This document shows, piece after piece, positions 1-5,194 of a DNA stretch of 6,859 nucleotides (its first letter is position 1; every line of letters begins with the position of its first letter). This stretch comes from Cyanobacteriota bacterium (GTDB lineage Bacteria > Cyanobacteriota > Cyanobacteriia > PCC-6307 > Cyanobiaceae): NCBI GenBank assembly GCA_947463165.1, contig CANHSW010000113.1, positions 1 through 6,859 of the forward strand. The letters are read 5' to 3'. The translations under genes and the position numbers were made by a program. The notes beneath the pieces were generated by a model. The model saw only the letters and a program-made list of their open reading frames with translations. It did not search any database and was not told the origin of the DNA.

Positions 1-2
1 GC

Positions 3-473
3 CTGTTCAGCGATGCGGATGCGGCTCGGCTGAAGCCGGGCGACGAGATCAAACTGGATCCACTCCTGCAGAGCCGGGATCGCTACGGCGGCACCACCCA
101 GCGCTATGGATCCGTGATCGGCAGGATCGTGAACATCTCACCATCGAATGCCGATTTAGCGGAGGTGAGTCGGGTGGTGGGAGATCCCGAACTGGCCACC
201 AGCCTGATGGCCCGCAGCCGCCAGGCCGCCCTTGGTGAGGGCGGGGATCCCATGGCCACCGCCGCCGACAAGCTGATTGCGCCAGTGGTGCTGGTCACCG
301 TGGCCCTGGAAGGGGCCGCCTCCACCAGCGGCCTGCGCTGGAGCAGCGGCCTCGGCCCAGATCTGCGTCTGGAGAACGGCACCCCAGCCAAGCTGAAGGT
401 GGTTGTAGAACGCCGTTCCCCGGTGAGCTACCTGATGCCCTTCCTGCGCTGGTTGGGAGGTGCCCAGCGATGA
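3..473 (+). CDS. HlyD-family / NHLM-type bacteriocin secretion adaptor, C-terminal part (5' end outside window)
   Basis: The frame is open from the window edge, and 156 codons are visible before the TGA at 471-473. The product looks like the C-terminal, periplasmic part of a membrane-fusion (HlyD-type) protein, which links an inner-membrane ABC exporter to the outer membrane. The visible part begins in a beta-barrel-like stretch (LKPGDEIKLDP), followed by GSVIGRIVNIS. It ends with LRWSSGLGP, an ENGTPAKLKVVVERRSPVSYL stretch and a short tail. From memory, the WSS-x2-GP and GT-x8-V-x3-RRP pattern resembles the NHLM bacteriocin-system secretion proteins of cyanobacteria. The N-terminal membrane anchor and coiled coil are not in view, and neither is the partner ABC transporter. 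Its stop codon overlaps the next start codon (ATGA), so it is translationally linked to the gene that follows. HlyD-like assignment is fairly firm; the NHLM subtype is an inference. Confidence 0.75.
   Translation: MFSDADAARLKPGDEIKLDPLLQSRDRYGGTTQRYGSVIGRIVNISPSNADLAEVSRVVGDPELATSLMARSRQAALGEGGDPMATAADKLIAPVVLVTVALEGAASTSGLRWSSGLGPDLRLENGTPAKLKVVVERRSPVSYLMPFLRWLGGAQR
456..461 (+). promoter_or_regulatory. Shine-Dalgarno sequence for the 57-residue ORF
   Basis: GGAGGT lies 8 bases before the ATG at 470, inside the 3' end of the upstream coding sequence. It is the clearest ribosome binding site in the window and the main reason for accepting the very short gene that follows. Confidence 0.7.
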
Positions 474-643
474 GCCGCCCTTCCTGGCTCCAGCCCTGGC
501 GTCAACCGGCCCCCTGGTTGGCCCTGCTGCTGCTGGCCATCGCTGCCGTGAGCAGCTCACCGAGGCTCTGGTTCTGGCTGGCTCTGTTGCTGGTGGTGCT
601 GCTGGTGGGCTGGATTCAAGCCCTGCGCCCCCCCGGACCCTGA
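470..643 (+). CDS. Small hydrophobic membrane protein of unknown function (57 aa)
   Basis: I do not recognise this protein. The 57-residue reading frame starts at an ATG that overlaps the previous stop codon (ATGA), has GGAGGT at ideal spacing, and stops at TGA 641-643, one base before the FUSC start. The N-terminus is short and basic/aromatic (MSRPSWLQPWRQPAPW). Two hydrophobic stretches follow, at about residues 16-27 and 33-49, separated by SSSPR. The end is PPGP. It could be a two-pass hairpin in the inner membrane or a single long anchor. Its tight position between the secretion adaptor and the FUSC gene suggests co-expression and perhaps an accessory role in one of those complexes, but nothing in the sequence shows a function. 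Start, stop and spacing are well supported; the role is unknown. Confidence 0.7.
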   Translation: MSRPSWLQPWRQPAPWLALLLLAIAAVSSSPRLWFWLALLLVVLLVGWIQALRPPGP

Positions 644-644
644 G

Positions 645-1826
645 ATGGCCGGTTCCGCTCCCCATGGCGATGGTTTGGCCCTGCGGGCCGCCCTGGTGAT
701 CGCCCTGGCGACGGGTCTCACCAGTGCCCTGGTGGGCGGCATTGGCCTCAGTGGAGAGCCGGTGGCCTACGGCGCCGTGATCGCCGCCCTGGTGGTGCGG
801 CCAGATTTCAGCCGCTGGCCACTGGCGATCTATCCGGTGTTGTTGCTGATCTGCGCCCTTGGCCTGGGGATTGGCGTGCTGGCCAGCGAAGTGATGACAG
901 GCGCTCCCCAGGTGTTTGTGTTTGGTTTGGTGGCGGCCCTGATGCAGCTGCTGGGCCTGCTGTTGCCCAGCAAATTGCGGATGCTGGCCGGTGTGCTGGC
1001 GGTGGTGGGGGTATTGCCGCTGCTGAGCAGTTCACCCAGCTTTAGCGATAGCTGGGATCAGCTGCAGGGGATTGCCATTGGATTGGCCGTGGCCAGCTTG
1101 ATCCAATTTGCCTTCACACCGGCCGGCATGGCCCCTGGCTCCCCTGGCCATCCCGAAATCAAGCCCGAAGCCAAGTCACATACCAAGCCGGAGACCAAGC
1201 CGGAGACCAAGCCCGAAACTAAATCAGAAACCAGCGCTGGCGAGCGCCTCATGATTGGGCTGCGATCGCCCTTTTTTTGGCGCAAGTTGGTGTTCGCCAG
1301 CCTGGCTTTAGCCATTGGTAATGGTATCGGTGCCGTTACCCCCAAATATCTCTATTTCGGAGTGGTGTTGTTGCTGAACGACAGCATTGGCGACACCCTA
1401 TTGCGTGTCCGGGATCGATTGGTGGGAGTGAGCCTGGGCATTTTGATGCCCCTGCTGGTGTTCAACAGCATCGGCATCAGCAGCCTGGCCAATGGCCTGG
1501 TGCTCGGCGGAACCGCTGCGCTGATGGTTGCATTGGGTCGTACTGATCACCTGCGAACGGCGCTGATTTCCAGTGGTGTGGCCTTCGTGGGCTATGGCCC
1601 GCTGGTGGCCTGGTACATCCCCCATCGCTGGTTCGACTACGCCCTCGGCTGCGGCCTGGCCCTGGCCATCGGCCTGGTTGTTTTTCCCAACTCCGCCCTG
1701 CGGCGCTACCAGCAGCTCAAGCAAAAATCCGACAGCTCTGCCGCAGACCTGCTGCGCATCTTGCCTGCTGCGCGAGAAGAAGCCCGTTGGTTGGGCCTCC
1801 CCCCACCAGAAGCTCCGCAACGCTGA
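645..1826 (+). CDS. FUSC-family inner-membrane protein (putative aromatic acid/efflux transporter)
   Basis: This 393-residue membrane protein is built of two similar halves, as in the FUSC / aromatic acid exporter superfamily. The first hydrophobic half covers about residues 11-157 and holds roughly six helices. The second covers about residues 214-347, with FWRKLVFASLALAIGNGIG and the family-like RVRDRLVGVSLGI at about 254-266. The start of each half (ALRAALVIALATG and KLVFASLALAIG) looks like a duplicated unit. Between them lies a hydrophilic charged linker (about 161-205) made of tandem KPET repeats. The C-terminal tail from about residue 352 is soluble and may be helical. Family members export small organic or aromatic compounds, but the substrate here cannot be read from sequence. 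The start ATG at 645 follows the previous stop by one base and has no clear Shine-Dalgarno, so translational coupling is likely. The family call is by pattern and topology. Confidence 0.75.
   Translation: MAGSAPHGDGLALRAALVIALATGLTSALVGGIGLSGEPVAYGAVIAALVVRPDFSRWPLAIYPVLLLICALGLGIGVLASEVMTGAPQVFVFGLVAALMQLLGLLLPSKLRMLAGVLAVVGVLPLLSSSPSFSDSWDQLQGIAIGLAVASLIQFAFTPAGMAPGSPGHPEIKPEAKSHTKPETKPETKPETKSETSAGERLMIGLRSPFFWRKLVFASLALAIGNGIGAVTPKYLYFGVVLLLNDSIGDTLLRVRDRLVGVSLGILMPLLVFNSIGISSLANGLVLGGTAALMVALGRTDHLRTALISSGVAFVGYGPLVAWYIPHRWFDYALGCGLALAIGLVVFPNSALRRYQQLKQKSDSSAADLLRILPAAREEARWLGLPPPEAPQR
1161..1232 (+). repeat. 12-bp tandem repeat (about 6 units) coding for the KPET linker in the FUSC protein
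   Basis: Six 12-bp units read in frame as KPEA, KSHT, KPET, KPET, KPET and KSET (residues 173-196). The third and fourth are identical (aagccggagacc). The fifth and sixth differ mostly at third positions, so the array is partly decayed. It lies in the soluble loop between the two membrane halves. Alternating Lys and Glu with Pro suggests an extended, flexible or charge-zipper linker. Confidence 0.9.
1262..1269. repeat. HIP1 octamer GCGATCGC
   Basis: Perfect copy of the highly iterated palindrome typical of many cyanobacterial genomes, inside the FUSC coding sequence just after the repeat linker. Confidence 0.8.
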
Positions 1827-2440
1827 TGCCAGCCCTGTTCTCCTGGCGCTGGCGGTGCCGCCTATGGCCACCGTCGCTGATCGCCCCGCTGCTGGCGCCG
1901 TTGGCCGCAGCCTGGCTGATCGGTAGCCAGGCCAGGGCCAATGGCGCTGCGGCTGTCCCGGAGAGTTGCCAAAACAGTGCCGGCGCCATGGGCATCGCTC
2001 TGCAGCTGGCACTGGCCATTGCCCTGCTGGTGCTCACCTCTCTAGTGCACACCCTGGTGACGGTGGTTCAGGCGGAGTTGCTTCACCAGAGCTGGTTGCG
2101 GCGCTGGTGTCGGCGCCATGCCGGGCGCCGGCTACTGGTGATCCTGGCCATGGCCCTGCTCACTGGCGGGGCGTTGATTGTGGAGATTGGCCTTTGGGCA
2201 ATTCTCTATTGGCGCCTGGGACTGATTCAGGGTTTCGAGACAAGTTTTTATTTCTCTGGCATTACCTTCACCACCGTGGGCTATGGCGACATGACCCTGC
2301 ATGGCTGTTGGCGACTCTTGAGCGTGGGTGAAGCGATCAATGGCGTTCTGATGGCAGGCTGGAGTACCGCCCAGCTGGTGTACGTGGTGCAGACATTGAT
2401 GACCATCCGCTTGAGTGGCGAAGGGCGGATCAAGGAGTGA
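1826..2440 (+). CDS. Small potassium channel protein (ion-channel / Ion_trans_2 type)
   Basis: The 204-residue protein carries the potassium selectivity filter TTVGYGD at residues 149-155, preceded by an amphipathic pore helix (GFETSFYFSGITF, about 136-148). Hydrophobic segments are at about 16-34 (signal-like or a first helix, followed by ARANGA), 57-81, 103-128 (outer helix before the pore) and 164-193 (inner helix after the pore). Four such one-pore subunits would form a K+ channel in a membrane. There is no RCK/TrkA or cyclic-nucleotide domain after the inner helix, only about ten residues (RLSGEGRIKE), so gating must come from elsewhere. The ATG at 1826 shares one base with the FUSC stop codon (TGATG). 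An in-frame TTG at 1787 would add 13 residues overlapping FUSC and is less likely. Co-transcription with the transporter is expected. Channel identity is strong; ion selectivity and physiology are inferred. Confidence 0.85.
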   Translation: MPALFSWRWRCRLWPPSLIAPLLAPLAAAWLIGSQARANGAAAVPESCQNSAGAMGIALQLALAIALLVLTSLVHTLVTVVQAELLHQSWLRRWCRRHAGRRLLVILAMALLTGGALIVEIGLWAILYWRLGLIQGFETSFYFSGITFTTVGYGDMTLHGCWRLLSVGEAINGVLMAGWSTAQLVYVVQTLMTIRLSGEGRIKE

Positions 2441-2508
2441 TCATCAAACTGGCCGCGTAGGCCTCGCTATATTAAGCAGCATCTCGAAATATTCAGCTCT
2501 CGCTGCTG

Positions 2509-2532
2509 TCATGAGCCCGCTTGTTCTCATGA
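2509..2532. repeat. Short inverted repeat, 7-bp stem
   Basis: TCATGAG and CTCATGA form a perfect 7-bp stem with a 10-base loop, about 70 bases after the channel stop codon. It could be a weak transcript-end structure for the upstream operon, but no T-run follows, so I do not call a Rho-independent terminator. Confidence 0.3.
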
Positions 2533-2696
2533 TTTGGAGGGCTTGTTTCTTGGTACCCTTAGGAAAATTCGGAAAGGCCTGGAGAGACCCTGGAAGATCC
2601 TAGCCACGGCCAATGCAGCCTTGATTCTGTAAATTACGCTAGTGGATTGATAGTCAAAACAGCGGTTTCTCCAGGGGTTTCGCAATGCAGCTGCTA

Positions 2697-2798
2697 TTTT
2701 ATTGAAATTACCTCCAATTTATTGCAACCGCCTCTGATTTATTGCAATCTTCTCGCCTGCGGCTTCGGTTTATCACCTACGGCTTCGCTTTATTGATG
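2697..2798. repeat. Degenerate 20-bp periodic repeat next to the glyS stop codon
   Basis: The word TTTATTG begins at 2698, 2718 and 2738, exactly 20 bp apart, and the second and third copies extend to ATTTATTGCAA. A second pair of units follows: CTGCGGCTTCGGTTTAT and CTACGGCTTCGCTTTAT, also 20 bp apart (TTTAT at 2769 and 2789). The last copy ends three bases before the glyS stop codon. It is non-coding as far as I can see and lies immediately downstream of glyS on the transcribed strand. Confidence 0.75.
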
Positions 2799-5075
2799 CT
2801 ATCCGCTGATGCGGCTGAAGTCTGCCAGCACGGTGGCTTGGTTGCGCAGTAGGGCCAGGAGGTTGAGGCGATTGCGGCGAATCTCCAGGTTTTCGGCCAT
2901 CACCATCACGCTGTGGTCGCCATCGAAGAAGGCCGCCAGGGTGGGGGCACTACTGGCCAGCCGCTCGGTTAGCAGTTGATAGCGATCGCTGGAACTGCCA
3001 CCGGCAATTGGTTCCAGCTGTTGCAACACCTCCAACATCGCCTGTTCGCTGGGTTGTTCGAACAGTTCGGGCTGCACCAGTTGGCTGGGGCTGATCTGAT
3101 CCAGCCCTAAATCGCCCTTCTCCGCTAGCCGGGCGGCCCGGGTTACCACTGCCTGCACCGCCGCCAGCTCGCCGCTGGCCCGCAGCTGCGCCAGCAGCTC
3201 AGCCCGCTGGCGGGCATCGGCTGGATCCCGGAGCACTCGCTCCAGGGCGACGGTTTCACCGGCCACGGCCTGCACCAGATCGGCATCGAGGCCCTGCTCC
3301 TCCAGCAGCGAGAGCAGTCGCTGGCGTAAAAATTCGCCCAGTTCCCCGGCCAGGGATGCCGCATCCACCTTCAATTCGGGCAGTAGCGCGGCCCAGTGGC
3401 TGGTGGCCCGCAGGAGCAGGGCTTCCAGGTTGAGGCTCCAGTCGCGATCCCACAAAATCTGCAGCAGGCCATTGCCGGCGCGGCGCAGGGCGTAGGGGTC
3501 GGAAGAACCGCTGGGCCGCTCCCCCTTCGCATAAATGCTAAGTAGCAACTCCAGCCGTTCCGCCAGGGCCACCAGGGCGCCGGCAGGGGAGCCTGGCAGG
3601 GCGTCGCCGGCCCCCTTGGGCAGGTAGTGCTCCAACACCGCCAGGGCCACCTGGCGCCCCTCCCCCTCCGCCAGCAGGTACTTGCCGCCGATCACCCCCT
3701 GCAGTTCGGGGAATTCGCCCACCATCTGGCTCACCAGATCGTGCTTGCAGAGGTGGGCGGCGCGGCGGGCCTGGGTTGCGGTGGCGGAATCTATGCCCAT
3801 GGCGGAGTCACTGCCTATGGCGGAACTGGTGCCCATGGCGGAGTCGCTGCCTATGGCGGAATTAGTGCCCAGCTGCTGCAGCAGTGCATCGGTGCACCAC
3901 TCCAGGCGCTCGACGCGATCGAGCAGCGAACCCAATCCCTCGGCGAAGCTGACCCGGGCCAGCTGGTCGCGGCGGTCGATGCTCGGCACCGCCCGGTCGG
4001 CATTGATGAAGAATTGCGCATCCGCCAGGCGGGCCTTGAGCACCCGTTCATTGCCGCGGCGCACGGTGTTTGTGGCGGCAGCCAGGCCATTGCCGATGCA
4101 GAGGAAGCGGGGCAGCAGCGAGCCGCGGGCAGCGAGGGCCAGGGGATCGTGCTGGGCATCGGCCCGATACAGCGGCACATAGCGCTGGTGGCTGCGCATC
4201 ACCGTGCTCAGCACCTCGGCGGGCAGGTCCAGGTAGGCGTCGGCTACGGCCCCCTCGATCAACAGGGGCGCCTCCACCAGGTCGGTGAGTTCGTCAAACA
4301 GCTGCTCGGGCAGATCGGGCCGGGCCCCCAGGGCGGCGGCGGCACTCTCCACCTGTTGGCGAATCAGCTGGGCCCGCTGGCTGCGGTTCACCTGCACACC
4401 CGCAGCCGTCAGGCACTCGACATAGGCCTCGGCATGGGGAATCTCTACGCTTTGCGACTGGAGCCGATGGCCGCGGCTGTAGCGGTCAGCCCGCAGCGGC
4501 GGATCGCAGCCCTCCAGTTCCACGGCCAGCAGCTCCGCATCCAGCAGGGCCACCAGCCAGCGCACCGGCCTGGAGAAGCGGCTCTCCCCCTCCCCCCAGC
4601 GCATGAACCGGCGCCCCTGCAGCGCCCCAATCCAGCTGGGAATCAACTCGGTCAGCACGCTGGCGGTGGGGCGCCCCGGCTCCTGCACCGTGGCGAACAC
4701 GAAGGGCCCCTTGGCCGTCTCGCGCACCTCCAGGGCCGCCACGCCAATGCCGCAACGGCTGGCAAAGCCCTTGGCAGCCTGGGTGGGAACGCCATCTTTG
4801 AAGGCCTGGCCGGCGGGGGGGCCCTTGCGCTCCTCCACCAGGTCTGATTGGGCTAAGGCCAAGCCCGCCACGCTGATCGCCAGCCGGCGCGGGGTGCTGG
4901 TAACCGAGATCTTCCCGTGCTGCAGCCGGGCGGCCAGCAGATCGCGGCCCACCAGAGTTTCCAGCTGGGGCAGGGCCAGCCGGGCGAAGTCGGCGGGCAG
5001 CTCCTCGGTTCCGATCTCGAGCAGGAACGTGCTCACACAGCCAGGGCGGGATACGGCGACTGTATTGAAGGCCAT
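2799..5075 (-). CDS. glyS: Glycine--tRNA ligase beta subunit
   Basis: This is the beta subunit of the bacterial alpha2beta2 glycyl-tRNA synthetase, which charges tRNA-Gly in the cytoplasm. The beta chain recognises the tRNA; the catalytic alpha chain (glyQ) is not in this window. Family landmarks are FLLEIGTEELPADF (17-30), EVLSTVMRSHQRYVPLY (287-303), GNERVLKARLADAQFF (341-356), HDLVSQMVGEFPELQG (445-460) and the degenerate HD-like segment ALAERLELLLSIYAKGERP (503-521), then SDPYALRRAGNGLL. The C-terminal 200 residues should hold the anticodon-binding domain. At 758 residues it is longer than E. coli GlyS (about 690), partly because of a repeat insert at 403-432. Start choice is uncertain. 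The ATG at 5075 follows an in-frame TAG (5081-5079), with GAGG 13 bases upstream. A GTG at 5036 gives MSTFLLEIGTEELP, matching the usual family N-terminus (745 residues), but has no Shine-Dalgarno. Confidence 0.95.
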   Translation of the reverse strand: MAFNTVAVSRPGCVSTFLLEIGTEELPADFARLALPQLETLVGRDLLAARLQHGKISVTSTPRRLAISVAGLALAQSDLVEERKGPPAGQAFKDGVPTQAAKGFASRCGIGVAALEVRETAKGPFVFATVQEPGRPTASVLTELIPSWIGALQGRRFMRWGEGESRFSRPVRWLVALLDAELLAVELEGCDPPLRADRYSRGHRLQSQSVEIPHAEAYVECLTAAGVQVNRSQRAQLIRQQVESAAAALGARPDLPEQLFDELTDLVEAPLLIEGAVADAYLDLPAEVLSTVMRSHQRYVPLYRADAQHDPLALAARGSLLPRFLCIGNGLAAATNTVRRGNERVLKARLADAQFFINADRAVPSIDRRDQLARVSFAEGLGSLLDRVERLEWCTDALLQQLGTNSAIGSDSAMGTSSAIGSDSAMGIDSATATQARRAAHLCKHDLVSQMVGEFPELQGVIGGKYLLAEGEGRQVALAVLEHYLPKGAGDALPGSPAGALVALAERLELLLSIYAKGERPSGSSDPYALRRAGNGLLQILWDRDWSLNLEALLLRATSHWAALLPELKVDAASLAGELGEFLRQRLLSLLEEQGLDADLVQAVAGETVALERVLRDPADARQRAELLAQLRASGELAAVQAVVTRAARLAEKGDLGLDQISPSQLVQPELFEQPSEQAMLEVLQQLEPIAGGSSSDRYQLLTERLASSAPTLAAFFDGDHSVMVMAENLEIRRNRLNLLALLRNQATVLADFSRISG
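2982..2989. repeat. HIP1 octamer GCGATCGC
   Basis: Perfect HIP1 palindrome inside the 3' part of glyS. Confidence 0.8.
3784..3873 (-). repeat. 18-bp tandem repeat (5 units) coding for a 6-residue repeat insert in GlyS
   Basis: Five consecutive 18-bp units begin at 3784, 3802, 3820, 3838 and 3856, each starting GCGGA on the plus strand. Alternate units are most alike (second and fourth differ by one base), which suggests the array grew by copying a 36-bp pair. On the glyS strand they read GTNSAI, GSDSAM, GTSSAI, GSDSAM, GIDSAT (residues 403-432). The insert sits between LLQQL and QARRAAHLCKHDLV, where relatives as I remember them have only a short loop. The rest of GlyS around it is normal. 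Confidence 0.9.
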
Positions 5076-5128
5076 TCGCTAGCTTCAGCCTCTTCGCTTG
5101 CTTCAGCCGATTCGCTAGCTTCAGTAAT
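5075..5128. repeat. 18-bp tandem triplicate in the glyS-sir intergenic region
   Basis: Three units start at 5075, 5093 and 5111, each TTCGCT(A/T)GCTTCAG plus four variable bases. The first unit touches the glyS ATG and the third ends 21 bases before the sir ATG, so the array occupies 54 of the roughly 74 bases between the two starts. Any promoter or leader element for glyS must overlap it. Confidence 0.9.
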
Positions 5129-5149
5129 TGTGCAGTCAACGCCACAGCA
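5076..5149. promoter_or_regulatory. Divergent promoter region of glyS and sir
   Basis: The two genes are transcribed away from each other, so promoters for both must lie here, or within the first codons of glyS if the GTG at 5036 is the true start. For glyS the best match is a minus-strand TTGACT at 5139-5134 followed, after 16 bases, by the poor -10 TAGCGA at 5117-5112. For sir I see only AGTAAT at 5123-5128, with no good -35. No clear NtcA (GTA-N8-TAC) site is present. That promoters are here follows from gene order; the individual hexamers are weak. Confidence 0.45.
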
Positions 5150-5164
5150 ATGGCTGAAGCAAGC
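5096..5164. repeat. Perfect 13-bp inverted repeat spanning the sir start
   Basis: GCTTGCTTCAGCC (5096-5108) is the exact reverse complement of GGCTGAAGCAAGC (5152-5164), with 43 bases between. The left arm is the core of the middle 18-bp unit; the right arm lies within codons 1-5 of sir. In a sir transcript starting upstream, the stem would bury the first start codons. It may equally be just a consequence of related repeats in opposite orientation. Confidence 0.7.
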
Positions 5165-5194
5165 ATGACCGAAGCCAGCATGGCCGCAGCAGGA
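5150..5194 (+). repeat. 15-bp repeat at the sir start (MAEAS / MTEAS / MAAAG)
   Basis: Three in-frame 15-bp units at 5150, 5165 and 5180 each begin with ATG. The first two read MAEAS and MTEAS and the third is diverged. All three ATGs are possible starts, and none has a clear Shine-Dalgarno. Confidence 0.7.

Larger units (their letters stand above)
2441..2798. other. Convergent intergenic region, no gene recognised
   Basis: This stretch separates the 3' ends of the potassium channel gene (+) and glyS (-). I found no tRNA, no convincing coding sequence and no hairpin followed by a T-run. Weak inverted repeats occur: AGCAGC 2475-2480 with GCTGCT 2502-2507, and TCATGAG 2509-2515 with CTCATGA 2526-2532 (10-base loop). 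They could help end transcription but lack a T-run. The right half (about 2620-2795) is clearly AT-richer than the genes and ends in a periodic repeat. A leftward promoter-like pair (TTGACT on the minus strand at 2657-2652, TAATTT at 2636-2631, spacer 15) is too weak to call. Confidence 0.6.

Noticed and set aside
156..665. Minus-strand open frames opposite the secretion adaptor and the small membrane protein
   Set aside because: They are antisense shadows, low complexity and Gly/Ala/Pro-rich, and conflict with the tightly spaced plus-strand operon.
2468..2473. TATATT as a -10 element after the channel gene
   Set aside because: No -35 at suitable spacing and no gene downstream on the plus strand.
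2415..2603. 62-codon plus-strand frame running from the channel 3' end into the intergenic region
   Set aside because: It overlaps the channel gene in another frame, has no Shine-Dalgarno and shows no recognisable motif; its intergenic part looks like random sequence.
2631..2657. Leftward promoter / small RNA candidate in the convergent intergenic region
   Set aside because: TTGACT is a fair -35, but the spacer is 15 bases and the -10 is TAATTT; no structured RNA or ORF follows.
2697..2798. CRISPR array
   Set aside because: The repeated words are only 7-17 bp with 20-bp total period and no distinct spacers, so this is a degenerate tandem repeat.
3627..4847. Long plus-strand open frame (406 codons) opposite glyS
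   Set aside because: Its product is rich in His, Gly, Gln and Ala with no recognisable domain, as expected from the antisense of a GC-rich gene. glyS on the other strand has clear family motifs throughout.
5120..5140. NtcA or other nitrogen/sulfur regulator site before sir
   Set aside because: GTAATTGTGCAGTC resembles GTA-N8-TAC only in its left half; the right half is GTC, so the site is not supported.
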